Assembly: GCA_002633025.1 (NCBI GenBank)
Contig: NMRB01000303.1
Span: 161,741 to 225,740 of the forward strand
DNA: 64,000 bases
Origin: Notospermus geniculatus
Lineage: Eukaryota; Nemertea; Pilidiophora; Heteronemertea; Lineidae
Direction: 5' to 3'
A program made the translations under genes and the position numbers. Shown here piece by piece: positions 36,601 to 46,765 of the stretch. Within the stretch, counting starts at the first letter, position 1. Every line of letters begins with the position of its first letter. Below the pieces are notes generated by a model. It was not told where the DNA came from. It saw only the letters and a program-made list of their open reading frames with translations, and made no database searches.

Positions 36601-39600
36601 TTGGATTCCTTCGATTATGGTAGCGTAAGAAAATCGCAAAGCCAAAGAAGCAGTTGATTGATCTTTTGCCTCAGTCTCTTCATAGCATATTTCATTCTTC
36701 TATCTTTCAGATTGGGAAATATGTAGATGACTACAAGACATCGAATCTAAACCTGCAGCCCAAGTACAAGTTCAAATGGTATTCCAACTGTTCGTTCATC
36801 GAGTCCTGTAACATGTGCCCCTACATTGCTAGGATGAGGTCCGTCTACATGAAGGTTCCAAGCACCAAGGACATCAACATGGTCGGTTTCTTCCACGTCC
36901 ACCAGCCAGGCCCAAGATATCTTACCTGTGGTAAACTTGACATCAATGGCGGTTTCCAGCAAATGTTAGCTTTCTTCTACGCGCTGGAGAAGATCAATGA
37001 AGGGAAGGCCGGAACTAGTGTAAACGTAAAGATTGGAGGATTGGCAATTGATACGTGCTCCAACGTCAATAGGATGAGAACCGATCTTAATTCCTTCCTA
37101 TCAGGCGACGGACTTTGCTACTACGCCAAGTCGACTGACCTTTTCAACCCCAGCAGTGTCGTCAGTTATCTGACACAGGAAGACACCTACAGTGCAGTTG
37201 CTAGTCGGATCCTGGGCCCCAAAATACTGACTTCAATCAGTCCAATGGCAACTTCTCCTGATTTGAGCAACAATGACACGCACCCGTTCTTCCTAAAAAC
37301 AGTGCCGCCATGTAATATTCAAGCCAACGCGATTGCAGACATTCTAACCGAGTTTAAGTGGTCTTACTTCCTTGCTGTGTACAGTGATGATGCCTGCAGT
37401 AGGCTCAACCTTGAAGCTCTGCTTTCAAGGGTCGCCAAATCCAACCGCACGCTATGTTTGCGCAAAAGTCTAATGATCCCGAAGGACGCCTCAGACACAC
37501 AAGTCGCGGGCATCATAACCACACTGGCCTTACAGTACCAATACGGACGTGCCTTGGTCCTCTTTACATCTGAGAGTGACACCCGCCGTCTCCTTCAAGC
37601 AGGGTACCGTTACAGCCTGATAGACAGGTTCATCTTTATTGGCGGTCTCGACTGGTCGACCAAATCCTCGGTGCACAAAGACTTTGAGAGACTTGCCCGT
37701 GGTGCAATAACACTTTCGATACGAAACTACGGCGTGCCGGATTTCAGGAAATGGTTGCTAGGATTCAATATGACAAACACGTACAAAATTCCAGTTGATT
37801 GGTTTCACCAGTTCTGGCAAGACACCATGCAGTGCCAAATCGAAGGAAGCCCACTCAAGGCGTATAAGTACCCACTACCTTGTTCTAAAACGGGAGTCCT
37901 GTCGGAGCGTTCCATCACCGACAATCCGCATGTCCTTCAGACGATGATAGCTACGTACATCACCGCCAAGGGTATATCCGATATGTATAAATTCGGCACA
38001 TGTACGACTGCTGCTTGTACAAACATCAAGCCAGAGTCAGAAAGACGACGTCAGATTTATGATGCCATCAAATCAGCTGACCTAGATGTCCTTCCAGAGG
38101 ACCTGAAGAAAGATTTCAAGTTCTTGTTCCGTCCAGGGCGGTATGGTAACACTGGTTACTTCATCAACAATCTGCAGAGAAGTGGCGGTGACTACAAATT
38201 TGTGCAGGTAGGTGACATGTACTTCAGTTTCCCGACCTTTCTTAAGAGGGCAAACAAATCTAAATAGAGTATATCGTCCTCAAATTCTCGAGAATATGAA
38301 ATTCTTGCCGGCTATTACATTGACTTAAGATATTGTTCCTTGATAGTGTAGTCATTGTAATTTCCCTACAATACGTTTTCAGCTTGGCAAATGGTCTGGG
38401 TCGCTGAAGATCGACAAGAAATTGTACAAAGCATATAAAGCGACTGGTCTCCCGTACCCCACACTACCGACCTCAACATGTACCGCGAATGATCCCACGA
38501 AGTGTGGCTGTGAAGTCATCATAAATGCACCCGTTAACAGTACACTGGAACCGGTCAAGAAAGAGGATCCATTCATTTCCGGACCTGGTATCGTCTTATC
38601 CATCTTGAACATAATCGGAGCTTTCATGTGTTTCGTCCTGTTCTTCCATTTCTTGTGTTTTTACCCTGACAAAGGGGGTACTCAGGGTCTTGGTTACTTC
38701 TGTCTATTCTCCCTCTTCCTCTTATTCATCTTCAACTTTTCGTACCTGGTTCACGCTTGTCCAATCGTCTGCGGTGTCCGCCGGTTCTGCCAGGGTGTTA
38801 TCTACGCCATGATCTTCGCCCCAATGTGCGTGAAGGTGATGAACACGTGGAGAATTGCAGGGTTGATGAAGGATGATTTTGTCGTCGGCAGCAGGCGTCG
38901 CTTCTCGCATCCAGCCGGCCTTATGGCAATATGCTGTTGTTTTATCATCGTGCAAGTCATCATAGGAACAGAATGGCTGATCATTGAACCACCTGCAGTA
39001 GAATTCATCAACTTTGAAGGGAAGAACTGGCCGCGATGTGCTCCTGAATGGTTCTATAACCAAGCCCTTGTTCTCAGTTGCCTCTACGTTGTTTTCTTGA
39101 TGTGTCTGACGACGTTCTTCGCTGGAATCTGCTGGTCTGTGAAGGATAACAACCACGAGGCAAGGTGGATCATGGGTGGATCAAGCTTCGTCATGGGATC
39201 CTGGTTAGTGTGGTGCATCGTCTCCACGATGACCGGAATCCAGTACAGAGATGGTGCCACAGCAATCGGAAACCTTTTCTCAGGATTCGGCCTCCTGAGC
39301 TTTGTCTTCTTTAGAAAGTGCCACCTGCTGACCAAATACAGAAAACAGGAAAAGAAGAAGAAAGAGAAAGGAGGGGGTGAGTCGTGCTGTCCCAGAAGAC
39401 TCAATGTCCTCAAAGCTCTCTTATAACATGGGTCCATTTCTTTCGTAAAGTCCTTAATGAACAAGGAAATGGCGATCATGCATGGGAATTGGAAATAGGG
39501 AAACTACTGAAAAGATGTGGCTTTGCAACTGATGTAGGCTTCGCCTACAAAACTTGTAGCCACAAAGAAGATTTGTCACCAGGTGGTAGCTAAAAGGAAG

Positions 39601-40146
39601 GCTTTTCTGATGCATGTTTTTAAAGATAATGTATCACGGGTATTTTCGCGGGCCACGAAAATCACTGTTTATTTACATTTTGTTTGTTTATGTCCAGTCT
39701 TTCTTTGCCGTATGAGTAATTTGTTGGTGGCATGCCCCTCTAGAAATTCTTTTAATCCCAAAAGTATTAAATTTGATGGGTTGGCTTGTCCCAAAAGTCG
39801 AAAATAACATAGTGTAAACATCCATGTTGACAAACAATGAATGTAAACAATGAAGTCGTGATACATTATCTTTAAATGAAATGAAATACATGTATCACTC
39901 TTTCAGGTGATGCAAGCGGCCTTGATTACCCTGATAAAGACAGCGAAAAACTTTCTGTGCATTCAACGAAAGGTAAGAACAACAGGATGCACTGAGCAGT
40001 GCAGTGAATGCTCAGATGGCAATACATACAACGCAAACGTTTTACAGATTATTGAACGATTTTGCCGCACATGAGGTCCTTCCTTCAAAGATGTCTATCA
40101 ACAGTTTATTCTTTATCTTCCAGATAACAGATCAGTACGATCCTAG
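28266..40146 (+). CDS. Receptor A: giant class C GPCR with five tandem Venus-flytrap domains
   Basis: Fourteen coding exons: 28266-28461, 28817-28897, 28997-29122, 29360-29526, 29740-30642, 30963-32420, 32651-33941, 34179-34348, 34657-34828, 35034-36367, 36711-38207, 38383-39376, 39907-39972 and 40124-40146. Every junction is GT-AG, phases match, and the total is 8478 nt or 2825 aa with no internal stop. Order: signal peptide (MFKFLSIVCLSLLVSKTTA), VFT1 (to aa 491), VFT2 (to 977), VFT3 (to 1464), VFT4 (to 1966), VFT5 (to 2465), Cys linker, 7TM (about 2530-2790), short tail. TM3 has the class C signature VCGVRRFCQG and the ECL2 Cys is in WPRCAPEW. The classical nine-Cys domain is missing. I chose this ATG over 28245 because an acceptor (AAATTTCCAG) ends at 28259. 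Ordinary class C receptors have one VFT; I know of no described five-VFT family. Ligand unknown. Confidence 0.85.
30963..32420 (+). CDS. Receptor A exon 6: linker plus VFT2
   Basis: Single phase-0/phase-0 exon of 486 codons. The linker NLPTSLCPPAGCGICL is followed by a full VFT: INAVFSVHNNV, GLGMDDCSS, YKATSTTLSDRSKFPYFLRT, VPKDNKQARGM, WDYVQAVQSPDDYGREG, lobe 2 VVVFAEVVDFRGLLQAI and SESWGN, ending FEQDEYAYYIINAVYAIA. Donor is an unusual GTTGGT. Confidence 0.85.
32651..34348 (+). CDS. Receptor A exons 7-8: linker plus VFT3
   Basis: Exons 32651-33941 and 34179-34348, phase-1 intron between them, phase 0 outside. Linker Cys pattern CAGGTTCRTC, then ILIGALFPIHFTGGNIYTCG, VGLDDCSSE, TIPPDDKQMAGM, HSGDIYGRTAF, SESWATLEAV and NFEQDTWVVSTIDAVFAIAQ. 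Complete compared with receptor B VFT3, which lacks the last segment. Confidence 0.85.
34657..36367 (+). CDS. Receptor A exons 9-10: linker plus VFT4
   Basis: A short linker exon 34657-34828 (CSPCDACKIG, ending GDVMIGG) joins in phase 1 to 35034-36367. VFT core: MFDVHLRDTFPF, VGLDACESAIRAGNLIADFH, ISYGSSGIQLKDRKKYPFFT, TIPSDDKQMKG, INSPDPYGISASQE, SDGWGN and YQQDPLVMYVVNAVYSAAIG. Flanked by phase-0 introns. Confidence 0.85.
36416..36568. mobile_element. Inverted-repeat element in receptor A intron 10
   Basis: About 46-bp perfect terminal inverted repeats (tgataataagcaagaagtca ... tgacttcttgcttattatca) around a short AT-rich loop. A 16-bp direct repeat gattccttcgattatg lies at 36402-36417 and again at 36604-36619, possibly a target duplication of a slightly larger insertion. 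Confidence 0.85.
36711..38207 (+). CDS. Receptor A exon 11: linker plus VFT5
   Basis: Single phase-0 exon of 499 codons. Linker CSFIESCNMCPY, then INMVGFFHVHQPGPRYLTCG, LAIDTCSN, ISPMATSPDLSNNDTHPFFL and TVPPCNIQANAI. The Asp conserved in other modules at this point (VPxD) is Cys here. Lobe 2 shows RALVLFTSESDTRRLLQAGY. The 3' part of this exon is repeated at 41907-43208. Confidence 0.85.
38383..39426 (+). CDS. Receptor A exon 12: Cys linker and class C seven-transmembrane domain
   Basis: Opens with a module-type linker (TLPTSTCTANDPTKCGCEV) and seven hydrophobic helices follow: TM1 IVLSILNIIGAFMCFVLFFH, TM3 CGVRRFCQGVIYAMIFA, TM4 FIIVQVIIGTEWLIIEPP, TM6 WIMGGSSFVMGSWLVWCIV and TM7 IGNLFSGFGLLSFVFF, ending FRKCHLLTKYRK. 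A donor at 39377 (GTGAGT) leads to exons 13-14. If unspliced, the frame reads on to TAA at 39426, giving a different Cys-containing tail (ESCCPRRLNVLKALL). Confidence 0.85.
   Translation, partial: LGKWSGSLKIDKKLYKAYKATGLPYPTLPTSTCTANDPTKCGCEVIINAPVNSTLEPVKKEDPFISGPGIVLSILNIIGAFMCFVLFFHFLCFYPDKGGTQGLGYFCLFSLFLLFIFNFSYLVHACPIVCGVRRFCQGVIYAMIFAPMCVKVMNTWRIAGLMKDDFVVGSRRRFSHPAGLMAICCCFIIVQVIIGTEWLIIEPPAVEFINFEGKNWPRCAPEWFYNQALVLSCLYVVFLMCLTTFFAGICWSVKDNNHEARWIMGGSSFVMGSWLVWCIVSTMTGIQYRDGATAIGNLFSGFGLLSFVFFRKCHLLTKYRKQEKKKKEKGGGESCCPRRLNVLKALL
39624..39871. mobile_element. 248-bp MITE with TTAA target duplication (piggyBac-like)
   Basis: TIRs agataatgtatcacg / cgtgatacattatct are flanked by TTAA on both sides (39620-39623, 39872-39875). 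The paralogous position near 44600 has a single TTAA and no insert, an exact empty site. The interior has no transposase. The TTAA target points to piggyBac-type mobilisation. Confidence 0.9.
39907..40146 (+). CDS. Receptor A exons 13-14: spliced C-terminal tail
   Basis: Exons 39907-39972 and 40124-40146 continue the exon 12 frame (phase 1, then phase 1) and add DASGLDYPDKDSEK, then LSVHSTKDNRSVRS, before TAG. Acceptors TTTCAG and TTCCAG are good. The same exons, sites and stop are kept in the duplicate at 44636-44873. Confidence 0.65.
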
Positions 40147-40577
40147 ACTATGATCGGGGAGCGGATAGGAGTTAGTTTGTCTCATGTGTCCACTTGGGAA
40201 CAGGCAGTTGGATGGGAGTTGATGTACGCATGGAAGTTACTTCCATGATGTGGGGAACGAACCTGCCCATCACAAGACAAACCTGTATAAATCTATACCT
40301 ACTATTTATAATTTTTGTTAATGTTACATTGTATATTCGTGTATTTAGTTCTTTAGTTTTCTTGTGTATTTTAGTTCTAAGGTGCCCACAATGAAAATGA
40401 CCATGCAACTTTTTGTGATGTATATTCTGAAGCACCGAATACGATTGATTACAAACTTCGTGAAAAACTCTTGGCCGTTTTTCAGTTCGCCTAGCAAAAG
40501 TGCCTCATTCAAACGGTTGTGATATCAGTGTACCGTACTATGGTCACCAGTGTAAAAATAAATGATTTATCTAGATG

Positions 40578-40583
40578 AATAAA
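40578..40583 (+). promoter_or_regulatory. Candidate polyadenylation signal of receptor A
   Basis: AATAAA about 430 bp past the TAG at 40146; the duplicate unit keeps it at 45286-45291. Confidence 0.45.
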
Positions 40584-40639
40584 ATCTATTATTTTCCGAC
40601 ACAATGACTTTGATATGATGTGCATTGGTTTCACCAGGA

Positions 40640-40865
40640 GTTACGTCAGTAGGAGTGTGTGTTGGCAACAAGCTGTGGTATGGCTCTGCGTCTGGCTGGT
40701 GGTCAGGAGTTCCTGGGTTCGAATCCCACTGTCGGCGTGAGACACTGGGCAGGTCTCTTTGCCTACCTTGCCTCACTCCACCCTGCCCCAGGTGCATAAA
40801 TGGGAACCGGTCAGAAATGATCAGGCAGGCGCTGAATGAGCAGCTCCCCCAGGGGGGGGGGGGGC
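40640..40865 (+). mobile_element. tRNA-derived SINE downstream of receptor A
   Basis: Box B-like gggttcgaatcccactgt followed by the body ccttgcctcactccaccctg and caggcaggcgctgaatgagc, ending in a poly-G run. Shares the body with 25480-25665. The copy at 45390-45580 is its duplicate. Confidence 0.65.
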
Positions 40866-41906
40866 GCGGTTAATCCCGCCATGAATACTGTGGATGTTAG
40901 GTGCGATTCGCAAAACGCTCATCTTCGCCTATAGTCAAAGGGCGATCACCGACACGGGCGGGTCACAGCAGGCTGAAGCATCTATCCAGCTGCATTAGAC
41001 ATGACAAACCGTCAGTGCGAAAAACATGGAGAGGAAAAGTGTGTTGAATAATTTATTTTTGTTTGGAAATTATACGGAGATAGGCAATCTTACATTAATA
41101 ATGTACCAGAGGCGCACTTTTACACTAATAGCGTACATTACATGCAGTCCATAATTTGTACAAATAAACATCACTGAATACTGTAATATATTAAAATCTA
41201 CTGATAATATCAACATTCTCACTAAACTAGGTACCGCTCAGGGCGGCAGGACGGAGTTCAAGGGTAGATCTAAACCTTCAGAAGACTTGGGTTCGGGCCA
41301 AGTTCTTCCGATGCAGTGGCGGTTACATAAAAAATTGCAAGTCCAATGTTGCCTACAGAAACCAATCGCATGGGAAATTGCCACTTCCTAACAACGAGAG
41401 TGTCCGAATTTCCGAGCTCAAGCAGGATGATGTCTCTAGTTATGTTGCTTAAAGTTCTAATTCGGATAATTTTTCAAATATTTTCCGGTCCGTTACGAAA
41501 GATTTTTGTGTAAACTGTCGGCCATTGTCCAGTCACAAAGTCAACATCGTGCATAGCCCCTTACAACGACTTGAAACAATGCTGATTCTTTGGACCATCT
41601 CTTGTGATGTAGGATCAAGAGTGAATGACTGCATTACGTCCCTGAAAAAGAAGATCTGCCGTGTGACAATTGCAAAATGGTCTGTGTGTGATGAAAACCA
41701 AGATTGAAAGTGTCTTGGTTACGTTTTCCCACCGTACACGTTTTGCCAGGGAACTCGAGTTTATGTCAGACATGAAAATGTCGATTTTGGAAACATCCAT
41801 TTACCACGAATACCGTTTTTGAAGAGTTAAACCCTAGAGTGAAGATGAGTACATGCGCAGTGTCCGCGCCCAGAAAATGCATCTTGTGGATAAACAATGA
41901 GAATAA

Positions 41907-44873
41907 CCAGGCCCAAGATATCTTACCTGTGGTAAACTTGACATCAATGGCGGTTTCCAGCAAATGTTAGCTTTCTTCTACGCGCTGGAGAAGATCAACG
42001 AAGGGAAGGCTGGAACTAGTGTAAATGTAAAGATTGGAGGCTTGGCAATTGATACGTGCTCCAACGTCAATAGGATGAGAACCGATCTTAATTCCTTCCT
42101 ATCAGGTGACGGACTTTGCTACTACGCCAAGTCGACTGACCTTTTCAACCCCACCAGTGTCGTCAGTTATCTGACACAGGAAGATACCTACAGTGCAGTT
42201 GCTAGTCGGATCCTGGGCCCCAAAATTCTGACTTCAATCAGTCCAATGGCAACTTCTCCTGATTTGAGCAACAATGACACGCACCCGTTCTTCCTAAAAA
42301 CAGTCCCGCCATGTAATATTCAAGCCAACGCGATTGCAGACATTCTTACCGAGTTTAAGTGGTCCTACTTCCTTGCTGTATACAGTGATGATGCCTGCAG
42401 TAGGCTCAACCTTGAAGCTCTGCTGTCAAGGGTCGCCAATTCCAACCGCACGCTGTGTTTGCGCAAAAGTCTGATGATTCCGAAGGATGCCTCAGACACC
42501 CAAGTCGCGGGCATCATAACCACACTGGCCTTACAGTACCAATATGGACGTGCCTTGGTCCTCTTTACATCTGAGAGTGACACCCGTCGTCTCCTTCAAG
42601 CAGGGTACCGTTACAGCCTGATAGACAGGTTCATTTTTATTGGCGGTCTCGAGTGGTCGACCAAATCCTCGGTGCACAAAGACTTTGAGAGACTTGCCCG
42701 TGGTGCAATAACACTTTCGATACGAAACTACGGCGTGCCGGATTTCAGGAAATGGTTGCTAGGATTCAATATGACAAACACGTACAAAATTCCAGTTGAT
42801 TGGTTTCACCAGTTCTGGCAGGACACCATGCAGTGCCAAATCGAAGGAAGCCCACTCAAGGCGTATAAGTACCCGTTACCTTGTTCTAAAACGGGAGTCC
42901 TGACGGAGCGTTCCATCACCGACAATCCGCATGTCCTTCAGACGATGATAGCTACGTACATCACCGCCAAGGGTATATCCGATATGTATAAATTCGGCAC
43001 ATGTACGACTGCTGCTTGTACAAACATCAAGCCAGAGTCAGAAAGACGACGTCAGATTTACGATGCCATCAAATCAGCTGATCTAGATGTCCTTCCAGAG
43101 GACCTGAAGAAAGATTTCAAGTTCTTGTTCCGTCCAGGGCGGTATGGTAACACTGGTTACTTCATCAATAATCTGCAAAGAAGTGGCGGTGACTACAAAT
43201 TTGTGCAGGTAGGTGACATGTTCTTCAGTTTCCCGACCTTTCTTAAAAATCTAAATAGAGTATATCGTCCTCAAATGAGAATATAAAATTCTTGACGGCT
43301 ATTTCATTGACTTAAGATATTGTTCCTTGATAGTCATTGTAATTTCCTTACAATACATTTTCAGCTTGGCAAATGGTCTGGGTCGCTGAAGATTGACAAG
43401 AAATTGTACAAAGCATATAAAGCGACTGGTCTCCCGTACCCCACACTGCCGACCTCAACATGTACCGCGAATGATCCCACGAAGTGTGGCTGTGAAGTCA
43501 TCATAAATGCACCCGTTAACAGTACACTGGAACCGGTCAAGAAAGAGGATCCATTCATTTCCGGACCTGGTATCGTCTTATCCATCTTGAACATAATTGG
43601 AGCTTTCATGTGTTTCGTCCTGTTCTTCCATTTCTTGTGTTTTTACCCTGACAAGGGAGGTACTCAGGGTCTTGGCTACTTCTGTTTGTTCTCCCTCTTC
43701 CTCTTATTCATCTTCAACTTTTCGTACCTGGTTCACGCTTGTCCAATTGTCTGCGGTGTCCGCCGGTTCTGCCAGGGTGTCATCTACGCCATGATCTTCG
43801 CCCCAATGTGCGTGAAGGTGATGAACACGTGGAGAATAGCAGGGTTGATGAAGGATGATTTTGTCGTTGGCAGCAGGCGTCGCTTCTCGCATCCAGCCGG
43901 CCTTATGGCAATATGCTGTTGTTTTATCATCGTGCAAGTCATCATAGGAACAGAATGGCTGATCATTGAACCACCTGCAGTAGAATTCATCAACTTTGAA
44001 GGGAAGAACTGGCCGCGTTGTGCTCCTGAATGGTTCTATAACCAAGCCCTTGTTCTCAGTTGCCTCTACGTTGTTTTCTTGATGTGTCTGACGACGTTCT
44101 TCGCTGGAATCTGCTGGTCTGTGAAGGATAACAACCACGAGGCAAGGTGGATCATGGGTGGATCAAGCTTCGTCATGGGATCCTGGTTAGTGTGGTGCAT
44201 CGTCTCCACGATGACCGGAATCCAGTACAGAGATGGCGCCACAGCAATCGGAAACCTTTTCTCAGGATTCGGCCTCCTGAGCTTTGTTTTCTTTAGAAAG
44301 TGCCACCTGCTGACCAAATACAGAAAACAGGAAAAGAAGAAGAAAGAGAAAGGAGGGGGTGAGTCGTGCTGTCCCAGAAGACTCAATGTCCTCAAAGCTC
44401 TCTTATAACATGGGTCCATTCCTTCGTGAAGTCCTTAATGAACAAGGAAATGGCGATCATGCATGGGAATTGGAAATAGAGAAACTACTGAAAAGATGTG
44501 GCTTTGCAACTGATGTAGGCTTCGCCTACAAAACTTGTAGCCACAAAGAAGATTTGTGACCAGGTGGTAGCCAAAAGGAAGGCTTTTCTGATGCATGTTT
44601 TTAAATGAAATGAAATACATGTATCACTCTTTCAGGTGATGCAAGCGGCCTTGATTACCCTGATAAAGACAGCGAAAAACTTTCTGTGCATTCAACGAAA
44701 GGTAAGAACAACAGGATGCACTGAGCAGTGCAGTGAATGCTGATGGCAATACATACAACGCAAACGTTTTACAGATTATTGAACGATTTTGCCGCACATG
44801 AGGTCGTTCCTTCAAAGGTGTCTATCAATAGTTTATTCTTTATCTTCCAGATAACAGATCAGTACGGTCGTAG
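41907..44873 (+). pseudogene. Receptor A': 5'-truncated copy of VFT5, 7TM and tail
   Basis: Repeats receptor A from inside exon 11 onward: VFT5 part 41907-43208, 7TM exon 43365-44358 (or reading on to 44408), tail exons 44636-44701 and 44851-44873. The first 195 bases of exon 11 and its acceptor are absent, as are all upstream exons, so no complete receptor can be read from this copy alone. Yet frames, splice sites and stop are intact. By eye about 29 silent and 4 conservative replacement differences separate the VFT5 parts, and about 16 silent and none replacing separate the 7TM exons. That is not how a dead copy behaves. It could be a used alternative 3' cassette, the remnant of a recent unequal crossover, or the second haplotype placed in tandem by the assembler. 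Confidence 0.75.
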
Positions 44874-45389
44874 ACGATGATCTCGGAGCAGATAGGAGTT
44901 AATTTGCCTCAAGCGTCTACTTGGGAACAAGCAGTTGGATGGGAGTTGACGTATGGAACGAAGCTGTCCATCACCCACAAGACAAACCTGTATAAATCTA
45001 TACCTACTATTAATTTATAATTTTTTTAAATGTTACATTGTATATTCGTGTATTTAGTTCTTTAGTTTTCTTGTGTATTTTAGTTCTAAGGTGCCCACAA
45101 TGAAAATGATCGTGCAACTTTTTGTGATGTATATTCTGAAGCACCGAATACGATTGATTACTAACTTCGTGAAAAACTCTTGGCCGTTTTTCAGTTCGCC
45201 TAGCAAAAGTGCCTCATTCAAACGGTTGTGATATCAGTGTACCGTACTATGGTCACCAGTGTAAAATAAATGATTTGTCTAGATGAATAAAATCTATTAT
45301 TTCCCGACACAATGACTTTGATATTGATGTGCATTGGTTTCACCAGGAGTTACGTCAGTGGGAGTTTGTGTTGGCAACATTTCCTTCAG

Positions 45390-45580
45390 TTAGAACTATA
45401 AGCTGTGGTACTCTAGTAGCTCTGGGTCTGACTGGTGGTCAGGAGTTCTCGGGTTTGAATCCCACTGTCGGCGTGAGACACTGGGCAGGTCTCTTTGCCT
45501 ACCTTGCCTCACTCCACCCAGGTGCATAAATGGGAACCGGTCAGAAATGATCAGGCAGGCGCTGAATGAGCAGCTCCTTG
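45390..45580 (+). mobile_element. tRNA-derived SINE, duplicate copy
   Basis: Counterpart of 40640-40865 in the second unit. Past the body it continues with sequence not present in the first copy and runs into the N gap and a poly-G tract. Confidence 0.6.
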
Positions 45581-45619
45581 AGTTGCAGATGAGAGACTGA
45601 ATTCTTTCAGGACAGACCG

Positions 45620-45657
45620 NNNNNNNNNNNNNNNNNNNNNNNNNNNNNNNNNNNNNN
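45620..45657. other. Assembly gap (38 N)
   Basis: Run of Ns immediately followed by a G homopolymer, at the same place where the first unit has poly-G. Confidence 0.99.
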
Positions 45658-46765
45658 GGGGGGGGGGGTAGAGACCTGTCGATGAGGAAGTATAGGTTGC
45701 GCCTCATGCCTCCTGCCATGAATACTGTGGATGTTAGGTTCGATTCGCAAAACGCTCATCTTCGCCTATAGTCAAAGGACGATCACCGACACGGGCGGGT
45801 CACAGCAGGCTGAAGCATCTAGGCCTATGGTTTGGATCCAGCTGCATTAGACATGACAAATCGTCAGTGCGAAAAACATGGAGAGGTATAACTGTGTTGA
45901 ATAATTTATTTTTGTTTGGAAATTATACAGAGATAGGCAATCTTACATTAATAATTAATGTACCAGAGGCTGGCACTTATACACTAACAGCGTACATTAC
46001 ATGCAGTCCATAATTTGTACAAATAAACATCACTGAATACTGTAATATATCAAAATCTACTGATAATATCAACATTCTCACTAAACTAGGTACCGCTCAG
46101 AGCGGCAGGACGGAGTTCAAGGGTAGATCTAAACCTTCAGAAGACTTGGGTTCGGGCCAAGTTCTTCCGATGCAGTGGCGGTTACATAAAAAATTGCAAG
46201 TCATATGTTGCCTACAGAAACCAATCGCATGGGAAATTGCCACTTCCTAACAACGAGAGTGTCCGAATTTCCGAGCTCAAGCAGGATGATGTCTCTAGTT
46301 ATGTTGCTTAAAGTTCTAATTCGGATAATTTTTCAAATATTTTCCGGTCCATTACGAAATATTTTTGTGTAAACTGACGGCCATTGTCCAGTCATAGAGT
46401 CAACATCGTGCATGGCCCCTTACAACGACTTGAAACAATGCTGATTCTTTGGACCATCTCTTGTGATGTAGGATCAAGAGTGAATGACTACATTACGTCC
46501 CTGAAAAAGAAGATCTGCCGTGTGACAATTGCAAAATGGCCTGTGTGTGATGAAAACCAAGATTGAAAGTGTCTTGGTTACGTTTTCCCACCGTACACGT
46601 TTTGCCAGGGAACTCGAGTTTATGTCAGACATGAAAATGTCGATTTTGGAAACATCCATTTACCACGAATACCGTTTTTGAAGATGTTAAGAAACACTGA
46701 GTAAAGAGGGGTACATGTATATCCGCGCCGAGAAAATGATCTTATGAAGAAAAATTGAGAATATC

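Larger units (their letters stand above)
40147..41906 (+). other. Receptor A 3' UTR and downstream spacer
   Basis: Probable 3' UTR to about 40600, then a SINE and about 1 kb of unique spacer with no recognised gene. The entire stretch is repeated downstream of copy A' (to about 46765). Confidence 0.6.
41907..46765. repeat. Tandem segmental duplication, second unit
   Basis: Repeats 36906-41906 at an offset of 5001 bp through exon 11; later offsets drift through small indels and the MITE present only in unit 1. The junction sits at a shared ccaggccc. The right limit is blurred (about 46765), where similarity to 41830-41906 fades. Confidence 0.85.
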
